Shown: positions 43,836 through 54,541 of the stretch, one piece after another | Position numbering within the stretch: the stretch's first letter is position 1 | How the letters are laid out: each line of letters begins with the position of its first letter | DNA from: Madurella fahalii | Lineage: Eukaryota > Ascomycota > Sordariomycetes > Sordariales | Length of the DNA stretch: 64,000 nt | Direction of reading: 5' to 3' | Assembly: GCA_029876055.1 (NCBI GenBank) | Contig: CM056879.1 | Span: 806,001 to 870,000 of the forward strand | Notes under the pieces: generated by a model | Seen by the model: only the letters and a program-made list of their open reading frames with translations | Database searches by the model: none | Told to the model about the DNA's origin: nothing | Translations under genes and position numbers: made by a program

Positions 43836-45213
43836 ATGCCCGGTGTCACTTCCAACACGGCGAGCAAGTACGATGCCATCCCGGGGCCGCTGGGACTGGC
43901 TTCTGCTTCGCTGCAGGGCAAGGTTGCTCTCGTGACGGGTGCCGGTATGTACAATGCTAATTTACTTATTTTATTTTCCCCCTTTCCCCCCTCCTCTCGA
44001 CGTGTTTCCCTTCCCATTTCGGAATTTTTTTTTTTTTTTCTTTTTTCTTTTTCAGCTTTTGCATTTCAGCCTCATTCAATGCTGGGCTGGGCTCGGCGGG
44101 CCGGACGGTTCGGTACTTCAATGTTTACCCCACCTCCAAGTCCGACTTGGCTAGCCGCTTTCACCCTCTCCCACATCCCGTGAGCTTGTCACCAATGTAT
44201 CCTGCAATGCCATTGGCCAACTGTGATCCATCGCGCGGCGGTCGATCGCGGGCGATCTGATGATGTACATCCATGCACACACACACTTGGGACCCGCAGC
44301 TAACCCCGACCCCCATCTTCGGGGTTAACAGGCCGCGGTATCGGCAGGGAGATGGCACTTGAGCTGGGACGCCGCGGCGCCAGGGTCATTGTCAACTACG
44401 CCAACAGCGATGCGGCGGCGCAGGAGGTGGTCAACCAGATCCGGAAGAACGGGACCGACGCGGCGGCCGTCAAGGCCAACGTGGCCAACGTCGACGAGAT
44501 CGTCCACCTGTTCGCCGAGGCCAAGACGAAGTTCGGCCGGCTCGACATTGTGTGCTCCAACAGCGGCGTCGTCTCGTTCGGCCACGTCAAGGACGTCACC
44601 CCGGAGGAGTTTGACCGCGTCTTCAACATCAACACGCGCGGCCAGTTCTTCGTCGCCCGCGAGGCCTACAAGAACCTCGAGGTCGGCGGCCGCCTGATCC
44701 TCATGGGCTCCATCACCGGCCAGGCCAAGGGCGTCCCCAAGCATGCCGTCTACTCGGGCAGCAAGGGCGCCATCGAGACCTTTGTCAGGTGCATGGCCAT
44801 TGGTATGTTCCGTCACACCCCCGCTGTTTTAGACTGACAGAGGGGAGACTAAAAAATTTTTAAAACAGACTTCGGCGACAAGAAGATCACGGTCAATGCT
44901 ATTGCACCCGGCGGCATCAAGACCGACATGTACCACGCCGTGTGCAGGGAGTACATCCCCAACGGTGACAAACTGGACAACGAGGGCGTCGATGAGGTAA
45001 AGACCACTCCCATTCTCGGCCCCCCGAGACCTTGGTTGATCATGATACTGAAACTCGTTTTTTCCCTGCTACTAGTACGCTGCGGGCTGGTCTCCGCTCC
45101 ACCGCGTCGGTCTTCCCATCGATATTGCGCGCGTCGTCTGCTTCCTGGCGTCGCAGGACGGCGAGTGGGTCAACGGCAAGGTGATTGGTATCGACGGCGC
45201 TGCTTGCATGTAA
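43836..45213 (+). CDS. THR1: Trihydroxynaphthalene-type reductase, DHN-melanin pathway (SDR)
   Basis: Four exons: 43836-43944, 44332-44802, 44869-44996, 45076-45213, giving 281 residues; introns are 387, 66 and 79 nt. It is a classical SDR: TGAGRGIG at 34-41, Ser163 (MGSITGQ), Tyr177-x3-Lys181 (YSGSK). The blocks IVCSNSGVVSFGHVKDVTPEEFDRVF and KTDMYHAVCREYIPNG are hallmarks of fungal hydroxynaphthalene reductases, which use NADPH to make scytalone or vermelone. The chain ends in Met; in the Magnaporthe pair the trihydroxynaphthalene enzyme ends in Met and the tetrahydroxy enzyme in Ile, so I favour the former. The start at 43836 (MPGVTS...SKYDAIPGP) matches homologues; the frame is open to an ATG at 43683. 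No polyketide synthase or scytalone dehydratase lies in this window. Confidence 0.92.
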
Positions 45214-46174
45214 AAACTGGGCGTTAGACGGTATTCTCTTTTTGATGTTGGAAAGGGAGAGGGGGGTTTCTGAAACAAAGTCTGGCTAGGATTTTTACCT
45301 ACCTCGGCGGCATAATCTGGATGTGTACGTCGGCTATAGGGCGGTTTAGAGATCTGGCGTGTTGGATGGGCGGTCTTCGCGTGTATGTCTCCTTGGCCAC
45401 CACACGATCGTGTTTGGACCTATGGAGCTCTATGAGAAAATGAAAACTTCAAATACCCCTGCGCCCTACTGCGTACACACCCCTGGAATTGCTGGGAGAG
45501 GAAAGGGAACAATGGGATGATGTGTACACAAAGCAAGAGATAATGCATTCGAGACCTCCATCCAGACTCAGCTGCATGTCATACTCTGCGGTGTACAGAG
45601 CTGGCGTGACGTAGTCTACATTGCCGTTGGCGGCCTCAAGGAAATCGATGGCGATGTCGGTGCCTGCGATGAGAGATAGGCGAACAGTGAAGTTCTCTCC
45701 CAAACGACCACTCCCTCGCGGGCATCGCGAGATGACATGTCGCTAAGACCGCGGATTTCCCGTCGTTTGCACAGGTTCATACGGATTCTTGATGTTACTC
45801 GGTTGGTACGCTTCACGCTTCAAAAATATTTCTACGACTGTGGTCCGTCGCCTTAGCCGGGACGGTGATTGAGCGGTGCCTAAGCTCATCCACGCCCCAA
45901 AAGTGATGGGGATGTGATAGGGGAGTTGTAGGTGAGGTGCAAGGATTGTATTATTAAGAGTAGTGATATGGGTGGAAGTTAGAGAGGCCGAGGTTGCCTC
46001 TCCAGTGGCATGAGATGTACTATGCTACCTTCTTTATCTAATCTATACGTCCGTAGCGTCTATACACTAAGGTAAGGCAAAGCCGCACCCTATATCGCGT
46101 AGCTCTGTTAAAGAGGTGGGAGGGGGCCGTTGTAAGGAAACCACCCTAGCACACCCACCCACCTACCCACCCAT

Positions 46175-46208
46175 TCACACACACACACGCACGCACACAC
46201 ACACACAC
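46175..46208 (+). repeat. CA dinucleotide microsatellite
   Basis: About 17 CA units with two CG interruptions, preceded by ACCC-rich sequence. Confidence 0.9.
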
Positions 46209-48185
46209 GGCGCCTCCCTGGTACCTATACAGGCAACTAACCACCCTGGCGCACAGCAGGGGGGGCCACTCCCAACCTCGTATATAGGCCACGTCCAGAT
46301 CCATGCAATCATCGTCAGCGACGTTAAAATCTATCCCAGACGCGAGCTATCGCGTGAGTAAGGTGTACGGGAAATTCACTGCGTTTCTGACAATCTACGT
46401 AACTGCATTGCAGTTAGACTTACTGAGATGCAGCTGAAACCGGTCGGTAGGGGAGTTGGGAGTCCAGCTGTGAGCGTGGCCATATTTGGTTGTAGCGGTA
46501 TAGGTTGTCTTTGAGGGCCCGATAACCATCTTGCTGAACTGTTTGTCGTCGTTGGCCTCGAGCCAGAGAGTGACATTATGGCTAGCAACATTGGCAACGA
46601 AACCCCACACGTTACTGCGGTTGTGGTCGTGGATGAAGAATTCTCAATCAGTGGAAGTTTAGCTTCTTCTAGTCCTTGCGACGCGTATCCGTTGTCAGGG
46701 GATTCATATAGCTAATGTACCTTATTTTCCGTCGTACAGTAGTAACATCTCGATAATTTTAGCATTGGCTTGGCTTAAGAATTGGCTTGGCTTTGCATCC
46801 GACTGGAACCGGGTGCCGGTAAACTCGCACATATGGCCCCAATATCCGTCGATAGCCATGTGAAATAAGCGGCCGTAGCTCGCCTGGCCGACAAGAGTTT
46901 TCTTATTTGGATGGTTTGCAAAGGGCAAGGGACGACTTGACATGTGCAAAGCCCCTCGGAGTAGATGAGCCCGCTCCAAGCAGGCCTTCCGAGATGACCG
47001 CATGTCGTTCTTAAGCCACAAGAAATGTCAACGGCATTCAAAAACACGGGACAGGGTAACCCTACCTCATCTGGAATCCATAGATTGAATACACGACTCA
47101 GAGCAATCATCCACCCAGCCCGCTCCCTATAAATAATCAAACATCAACTCTAACCCAACCACCCTCAAACCTAGGTAGTTTCCCCCTAGCGTCGCGGGCT
47201 GTAACAGAAGCTAATTATTGCAGCTTAGGTGGTCAATTGCCGACGGTCCCGGCCATTGCCTTTCTGTTCGAGGACGAAACAGGTTTGACCGCCGGCGTCT
47301 GGGCATATCTGGGGCACCGTGCACACTGCCACTACTGTTATCGCTCTGCCCAGATGGCGTATGATCCCCGTCCTTGTTATGGAGCCTATCGCTGCCGCCG
47401 ATGGCAGAACATTTGGCTTGGCCATTGGCGCAACGAATAAATATTTTGGGTTGCCGATCGGGACAGCCATGGTGTCGGTAGTGGCAGGTGAGAGCGCTTG
47501 CTTCGTTGTTAATGTCGACCGGGATCTATGGTCGTGGGGACGCCGTTGGTTCGTGTGACAACGTAGACTGTTGGTGAGCTCGAGTCGGTTAAAGAGGGCT
47601 CGGTTAACAGTTCTGCTGATGGTAGTAGTGTAGATTTAAGGAGGCCCTGTGGCGGGTATTCACTCGGCTTCACATAACTACTGAGGAAGCCACATTTTTA
47701 TTTTGAACAGTCCGGTATAGCAGGACGGAAGGTATCGTTTAGTCCGCCATAACAACAGGTAACTTGAGGGTGAAGTTTAGGTTGTGCTTGAACGATTGTT
47801 ATACCGGATGAACAAAGAACAAGCGATGGCCCAGGGAGATCGGTGAATGTACGGCTGATGCCACCTGTGAAAGTTAGGAGAAGAATGGGATGACCCATGC
47901 TTCACTTGCTCGATCCTGCATAAATATTCACTTTTAGGGTGGAGTTACCGGGGGGGCTTCGGACGAAGATCTGACAACCTGCCATAACAGCCATGGCGGG
48001 TGGTTAATATATGATATTTATACACTATGGCAACTCTGTGAGTCTTCAGGTTAGAAATTGAAATTAGAGCAAGGTAGGCTCACATTTCTGTTCTGTACTT
48101 AACACCACTTGTTTACACACCGTCGCCCTGGTCTTCTTCACTCCAGGTTCTCTGGTCTTCAAGTCTTATTTCGTCAGTTCGATAG

Positions 48186-48192
48186 TATAAAA
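48186..48192 (+). promoter_or_regulatory. TATA box of DUF6604 gene
   Basis: TATAAAA, 161 nt before the ATG at 48353. Confidence 0.6.
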
Positions 48193-48352
48193 GCGGCTTT
48201 CTCCCACGAATCCTCCTCCAAAGAATTACAACCTCAATCCTCCATCATATCACCCACTCTTACCTTTGTCCTACGAAGCTCACGTATTGGTTCTCCTGAA
48301 GTCGAACGTGTGCCGATACCGACTGCCGGATAGTACTCTGGTTTGTGTCATC

Positions 48353-51300
48353 ATGGCAAGCCATAGCAACTATCTCGCATACAAGCGGGACACTAGCAAG
48401 CTACTGTACTGGTATGTACAACTAAGACTATTGTTTGACCTAACGAACGGCTAGAATGAGACTGACGCGGTTATACAGGATGATCAAAACTTACAACAAC
48501 ATCATCGAGACTTTGGAGGAGACGTACGATGACGGCACAGCGGCGAATACCACAGGCGAGATCACGGTATCCCGACTAGTGGAATTATCCAGGCTCATTG
48601 CGGATCACATCACCAGCGTTCCGCCCGTCATTTTCCAGTTGTTCCGGTCCGTTATCGATAATCGTACCGCCACTCATAAGTTATTTGAGCAGTTGGCCGC
48701 GAAAAGCGCAGACCCAGAGATTAAGAAGAGCAACGCTTCGCATAAGCATTTCATTGACGCCTTGACCGAGGCCTACCACATCTTGGGAGGGAAGGACTGG
48801 GAGGATGGCGCTCCCGAGAGCAGCGCCGATGCCGGCACTGCTGCTGACTCTCTCCCAGCTAAAGAGGATCTTGACCGACTTGTTTTGGAAAACAAGTTCA
48901 GCGTCCTGACCCTAGAGAGAGGCGGATACTCAGACGAAGAATCCGGAGAATCAAGCGGTGAAGAGTCTGATAAGAAATCTCGCCAAGCTCCAACTTCCAT
49001 CTCGAGATCCCGCCAGCCGAGACCGGGACGAGGAAAGAAGAGCAAACGGGGAGCAAAGGCGAAGAAGCAGCAGAAACGGCAGAAGCTGCAGAAACAGCAG
49101 AAGACTGCAGAGGCCACCGATTCGAGCCTGGATCACCTTCCTCTCGAGAGCTACCGGATTATCCCGGGCACGGATGAAGGTGGCCTCGAGTACTTGCTGG
49201 CAGTGTGCTGTCTCGTGGACGACATGATCGATCATCGAGCTTACCTTCAAAACTTTTGGCGTGATTGTGCATACGACGGCCTCAACACCGCGGTTGCCGG
49301 GACAATGTCGAACCTGGTCATCGCCACGGTCCAGCGGACCCTCTCAGTCATGTTCGCCGATTTCCCCGACAGACAGAGTTACGAGTCCATCATCCACACC
49401 ATCGCCTGCTGCTCTATGGAAAAAGCGCAGAACAAGCCCACATTGGTGCGTGTGTGCGGCGAGCAGGGTAGCGAGGTTCAAGAGACCACAATGGACATTA
49501 AGGAACAGTGCATGATCTACACTTATCATGCCCTTGTCGATTTCCTAGAGGACTTCCAGAAGACACGCTCTGGCAAACCGACGAAGCGCATGGTGAAAGA
49601 AATTCGCGACTGGGACGCTACGCTCGATCTCCAGCGAGCCACCGAAGAGCAGAGGATCCAGTGGCGCCGATCCTACACGATCAACTGGCTTTACGACTTG
49701 GTCAATCTCTTCTCCTTCCCCGTCGTTCAGCATAACGCCACGCAGGGTGAGAAGCATGTCTTGGAGAAGGTCGATTGGTCTCCCCAAGGACCCTGGGCCA
49801 AGCATCGGCGTCTCTTTGGGCTGGACGAGTTTGCCGGCCTGGTCACCTCGCTGGCCATGCAGAAGCCTGGAACCAACATTCGGCATCGCATACTGCCTCA
49901 TCACGTTTTCCAGCTTCAGTGCATGGTCGATTCCTTCATGGTCTCCCGCGGCTGGTTCAGCAGCATCATGTGCGGCCATGTGTTAACCCCACCAGCTCAG
50001 GAGTTCCAGTCCAGGCGTGACATCAACCTCTTCCTAGGCCAACAAAACGAGCACCAAGACCGGGGATTCTTGCGCGCCGTAGATAAGGTGAAGGCCATGT
50101 TTCGCCGAGACAGCTTCTTGAGCCAAGCATCCGATCGCCATCAGGCTAACTGTGAGCTGCTGGAACGATTTCAAGCCCAGTTTTCGGACTGGTTGGGCCA
50201 GTCGAAATGCAGACGCGAGCCCGACGGGGTCCCTCCGTCTCGCTTCTCGGACAGCACTTCGAATGGTTTGTGGGAGTACTCGCCATTCCTGTGTGGTGTC
50301 GGTCTCGCCGAGGGCCTGGAGCTCGCTTACCGGGTCGGCATGCGCGTCTGGGACAAAGCCACCGAGCCTCTGCTCCTCATACACTTGAACAACATGCTTA
50401 TGAAGAAGGGGTATATCAAGAACTCGGTCCCCCTATGCGATAAACTCCAGGAATTGCTTCTGTTTGCTTTTTACGTCAGGGGCAAAATCCCTGCCACGGA
50501 TTTCGCATTTAGACAAGCTATCAGGGACAAGATTGGCACTGGCGCCCGGCCCGGTCGAGCTACGAACGGACTCTTCACGGCAAACCAGGAGACCGCAGAT
50601 CTGGACGATAACAGCGTGCTAGATATCGAAGCAAACGAATACTTCAACGTCAAATCCCACCTGCTACTCTACCGAGAATCAAACTGGAACTACAACGCCA
50701 TCCCTGACGCCGACCTCATCCTCGGGTTTTCCTTGTTCTTCCTCCGTCTTGCGCAGGCAAATCACGTTGTGGACCCCGCTACTGGCCGGATTCGGCTTGA
50801 GGACACAGAACCCGTCAGGCGGGCTAAAGCCGCCGGGTGGCCCGAGCATGTCTTGCTGCTGATGATAGCTGCCACGAAATCTAAACTCCCGGAGCCGCAT
50901 TCATGGCCATCTTCAGATACTGAGCAACCAGCTGGGACGGCGAGCGCGGGCGGCGGCAGCGGCAGCGGCAGACCCGAGATACACGAGCGTTACCTCTTCG
51001 AGTTCTTCAAGTTGGACATCTTCAACGAGGTCTGCGGTGATCACGCCCGCGCGGGTTTCAACTACGTCGCCGCCACCGAATACTTCTTGGCTGTCTTCTC
51101 GAGCATCGAGCAAAAGCTGCGCGAGCAGGGGAACCGGCTGTATCAACGCGCCCGCAACTCTGATCTCGGACGGCGCGGCCAAGCACGCGTGGCCCTGACG
51201 CTCCTTGCAATTACGGAAGAGGATGAGGAGTGCTTGAGAATTATAGCGGAAGTGCTGGAGCAACACCCCGCTCCTGAATTCGAGGGCTTTATCTACTGGG

Positions 51301-51410
51301 ATGGCTTGAGACGGGCCGTAGATATGATGGAGAGGGCCGCGGAAGTGAGGAGGGACCAGCCCGAGAACACGTCCCTGATTATCTTGTCGGGTACTGCGAA
51401 AGGGTTGTAG
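48353..51410 (+). CDS. DUF6604-type fungal protein, 996 aa, function unknown
   Basis: Exons 48353-48411 and 48479-51410 (67-nt intron, GTATGT...CAG). The short first exon supplies the domain's start, NYLAYKRDTSKLLYW, which splices to MIKTYNNIIETLEE; this Y-x-x-YK-x-x-T...W pattern is the beginning of the fungal DUF6604 domain. Around residues 190-240 is a Ser/acidic stretch followed by a very basic Lys/Arg/Gln segment (KKSKRGAKAKKQQKRQ), a probable nuclear or nucleolar signal. The remaining 700 residues are mostly helical, with no catalytic motif I know and no membrane segments. A Gly/Ser linker near 835-845 separates a C-terminal helical part. DUF6604 proteins are abundant and variable in filamentous ascomycetes; no role is established to my knowledge. 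Confidence 0.8.
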
Positions 51411-52130
51411 GGAGATATGGGCAGGTTCAACCTCAGCAGGTTGGCCTGAAATGAGAAGCATTGAAGCTTCCCAGAATAGCGGCTTGATGATGAGATCTGA
51501 CGGGATGAAAAGGTCGTTCCCGGCTTCGTCGGATTAGCAATCAGGGGCAGAGACACAGAATGGGAGTCGAGCCCAATGAATAAGTAGCATATGTAACCAA
51601 TCACAGCAGTATCTGAGCACATAAACCATGAATTAACGCCGCTTTTGATCATGTTAGTATGTGTAGCATTCATGGGATCCGTATTGCCCAATATGCATCA
51701 CAGTGTCATTGCCATACATATCATCAACCCGTTCTCTCTCCAGGAGCTAATCTATCAGGCAAATGGTCGAGTTATTTACAGTTAGAGCTGATTATAAGTT
51801 CAGCTGTCATCAAATTCAAGTAAACGGCCCATGCTATCTAATTACTCCCCCTTCCTCAGGCTATAAGGGGTGAATCCATCTCGCAAAGCCCACTCATCAT
51901 ACTGATCGAGCCAAACATAAGCCGTACTTTAAAACGCTGCTATGGTAAGAACGGAGTGTATTTTGGTCGGTGCAGGGGTAGAGGTTGCGTCGCCCGTGCA
52001 ACGAAGCAAAGCTTCCCCTTCTAACCATGCTTTCCTTCTCCTTGCATGGATACAAGTGATCAACACATATTATAAGCAAAGAGAACGCTCGAGACCGGCC
52101 TCACCAATCAAAATAGTACGAAGAGACAAG
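51411..52130. other. Intergenic, promoter of small secreted protein
   Basis: 720 bp without a gene. It should hold the DUF6604 3' UTR and the promoter of the next gene; a possible TATA (CTATAAGG) is near 51858. Confidence 0.45.
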
Positions 52131-52429
52131 ATGCAACTTTTGAAACTCTGTCTTGCATTTGCGGCCCTCGCCACTGCTCTACCTTCTGAGCACATGGAGC
52201 AAAACGCAAGATGGTGGGCCCTGGCCGCGCCCTGGATTTGTGCAAGGTACCGAGGCACAGAGCGAGTAATTCCTACGAGCTAAGGAGATAACGCTGGGCA
52301 GTCGCCAGAGGTACTAGACGCTTTCTTGATTGGATGAATAATTATCGCAAAGCTGTGGTAAGTGTCGCCATGTGTGGAGTCAGACACCTGTTGGGATACG
52401 GGTCGAAGCAAGAAGGATGCAATTTATAG
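52131..52429 (+). CDS. Candidate small secreted protein, 78 aa
   Basis: Exons 52131-52246 and 52309-52429 with a 62-nt intron (GTACCG...CAG). Residues 1-18 (MQLLKLCLAFAALATALP) form a clear signal peptide. The mature chain is Trp/Arg-rich (ARWWALAAPWICARG, RRFLDWMNNYRKAV) with three Cys (WICAR, AMCGV, EGCNL). A nearby alternative acceptor (52301) would give a very short tail, and intron retention stops after 50 codons; I prefer the longer product because it yields a coherent helical chain. No family recognised. It sits between the DUF6604 and chitin deacetylase genes, on the same strand. Confidence 0.5.
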
Positions 52430-53219
52430 AGCAACTACTAGTATCATTTTGTGTCCTTCTAATGTGTCATTAAGGTACATAAACTTCCCTTCTTCTGTTA
52501 TGTCTTCAAACCGGGGCACCTCGATTCTTGGGTTGGCGCTGAATGCCGAATCACATAGATGAGATGGTATAGCGCTGTGAATGTTGGTTACACTCCTCTT
52601 ACTACTAAGCCAAGCTTCCTTAACCGATCTAACAGTCGGCAATGTACGATGTCTTAGGTTCGCCCCCTATCACGATCCGGGCCCGTATCAGGCATGGTTA
52701 GATGAACTCGGTCGTGTGCGCAATCGATGTTAGCGCATGGTCTGAACCCGCCTCTCCGTGCGGTGAGAACATCTGACCTGGGTCTCCCTGTGCGTGCAGC
52801 GCATTCGCCCATGCGGCTAAATACCAGCCCCCATCCGGAACTAATATATCCTTACTGGGGCCAATACCGATGGTTATGGCTCTATTTACCCAGCAGCACC
52901 CCGGAGGATTGTCCTCCACTATCATGCGAGCTTGGCGTCGGATACCCCAGATTCTTGTGCTGCCTGCATTCCCGGCTGGCCCTTCGTGCGCGGCTGAGTC
53001 GCGTTCCCACTTCCCGTTGCCCCGGTCACTACTTTAGTCCCCACATAATCCCTTGGGGTTGATGAAAACGCCCAGTTCCGGGAATCCTCTCGGATTCGTG
53101 AGCGGAGCCTGGAGAGCGGGGCAATGGGGATATATAGTTGATGGCTGCCAAGGAGCGTCTGCTCCTTCAGCTACCGCCAGAAAGGATCATTCAGAATCAG
53201 GGAATAGCCAGAGGTCAAT
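52430..53219. other. Intergenic and promoter of chitin deacetylase gene
   Basis: 790 bp. Only short frames occur. A TATA box is near the right end. Confidence 0.5.
53131..53137 (+). promoter_or_regulatory. TATA box of chitin deacetylase-like gene
   Basis: TATATAG, 83 nt before the ATG at 53220. Confidence 0.6.
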
Positions 53220-54094
53220 ATGCTCGCAGAAACTCTCGTCACCAGCCTGCTGCTGGTTCCCGGCGCCGTGGCGCTGCCGACCATGAGCCCGCTGGAGTAC
53301 CTCAAGCGGGCCGTGAACCCCGGGGTAGTCATCCAGAAGTGCACCAGCCCCGGCATGCTGGCTCTCGCGTACGACGACGGCCCGTACCAGTACACATCGC
53401 AGCTCGTGGACATCCTAGACCAGGGCGGTGCCAAGGGTACTTTTTTCTGGACGGGCACGCTGTACGGCTGCATCTACAAGGAGGCCAACGCTGTCAAGAA
53501 GGCATTTGCCTCGGGTCACCAGGTGGCATCACACTCATGGTATGCAAAATCTAGTATGACTCGAAAACATCCCACTCATAGATAGTGCAGGAGCCACGGT
53601 CGCATGGGCAGCATGAACGCCAACCAGATCCGCACCGAGATGACCAGGGTTGAGGACGCACTCGTCAACCTAGTGGGGGTGAAGCCGACCTATATGCGCC
53701 CCCCTTATCTCGACACGGGCGGCCAGTTCCTCTCGACCATGCGGTCGATGGGCTACAAAGTCATTACCAACGACATCGACTCGGGCGACTGGAACAACCA
53801 GTCGCCGCAGCAGAGCCAGCAGGCTTTCCAGCGCGCCGGTGCCGGCGGCATGGGCCACATCCCGCTGATGCACGAGGTCTACCCCGGAACTGTCAACACG
53901 CTTACGCCGTGGTTGATCAACTGGGCTAAGCAGAACAATCTGAAGCTGGTCACTGTCGGTGAGTGTCGATTGATCGTGACAGGCACATGCGAGGGGTGTG
54001 ACTGACGAAGACCACAGCGGAGTGCCTCGGCGACGCGGACGGCATGTACCAGGCTGGAAACTTTACGCCCAGCACTGGTCCTCATAACTGTTAG
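53220..54094 (+). CDS. Secreted polysaccharide (chitin) deacetylase, CE4
   Basis: Exons 53220-53539, 53591-53958, 54018-54094 (introns 51 and 59 nt), giving 254 residues. The signal peptide covers about residues 1-19 (LVTSLLLVPGAVAL). CE4 motifs: AYDDGP at 50-55 (catalytic base Asp52, metal Asp53), HSWSH with metal ligands His105 and His109 rebuilt across intron 1, RPPY, the DSGDW block and LMHE near the C-terminal catalytic His. It would remove N-acetyl groups from chitin or chitooligomers in the wall or outside the cell. The C terminus (GPHNC) ends in Cys, likely bridged to a partner Cys. There is no chitin-binding module and no GPI signal, so it appears soluble and secreted. Confidence 0.93.
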
Positions 54095-54541
54095 TCCGTC
54101 GGGAAGAAGGGGCAGGCTAAGGCCGAACCATCGTTTCGTCCGTCACCGGGTAGCCACCCCATTCCACGGCGCCGGTTACGTATATAAGGCGTTTACGCGT
54201 ACATAGCAATGTTGAATGCGCGTATCGCGCATGCGCTGATCAAGACCTTTGGAGCACGGTGAACATGATCGTATAATAGGGGTGTCTTAGGGCTTGCTAA
54301 TCCCTGTCAAGGATGGGCAGCAGCACGGAGTCCCAAACCGCCAACGAAACTTTCAAGACACTGGACAGGATGGGGGAAGTGCTTCCCCTATCCAAGCCCT
54401 GCTATTACGTAGAACAGGGGATTAAAGAAACAGTGAAACCCTCGCTCCTGTAACAACTTATTTACATGTACACAGCCCACTGGCTACGTGCACATGCAGT
54501 ATCGGACCTCGAAAGCCAGGAACAGCAGAGCAACGTGAACC
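54095..54541. other. Intergenic between convergent genes
   Basis: 447 bp of 3' flanking sequence for the deacetylase and the glycosyltransferase. No feature was recognised. Confidence 0.6.

Larger units (their letters stand above)
45214..48352. other. 3.1-kb intergenic with coding-like fragments and CA repeat
   Basis: No intact gene found. On the minus strand, short stretches near 45553-45676, 46430-46620 and 46726-46900 have protein-like composition but are broken by stops and lack a consistent splice chain, so this may be an eroded gene. The right end is the promoter of the DUF6604 gene. Confidence 0.45.

Noticed and set aside
42746..44017. 423-codon minus-strand frame across the naphthol reductase promoter and first exon
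   Set aside because: No recognisable domain, mixed low-complexity content, and it is antisense to a well-supported gene start. Antisense transcription is possible but not shown.
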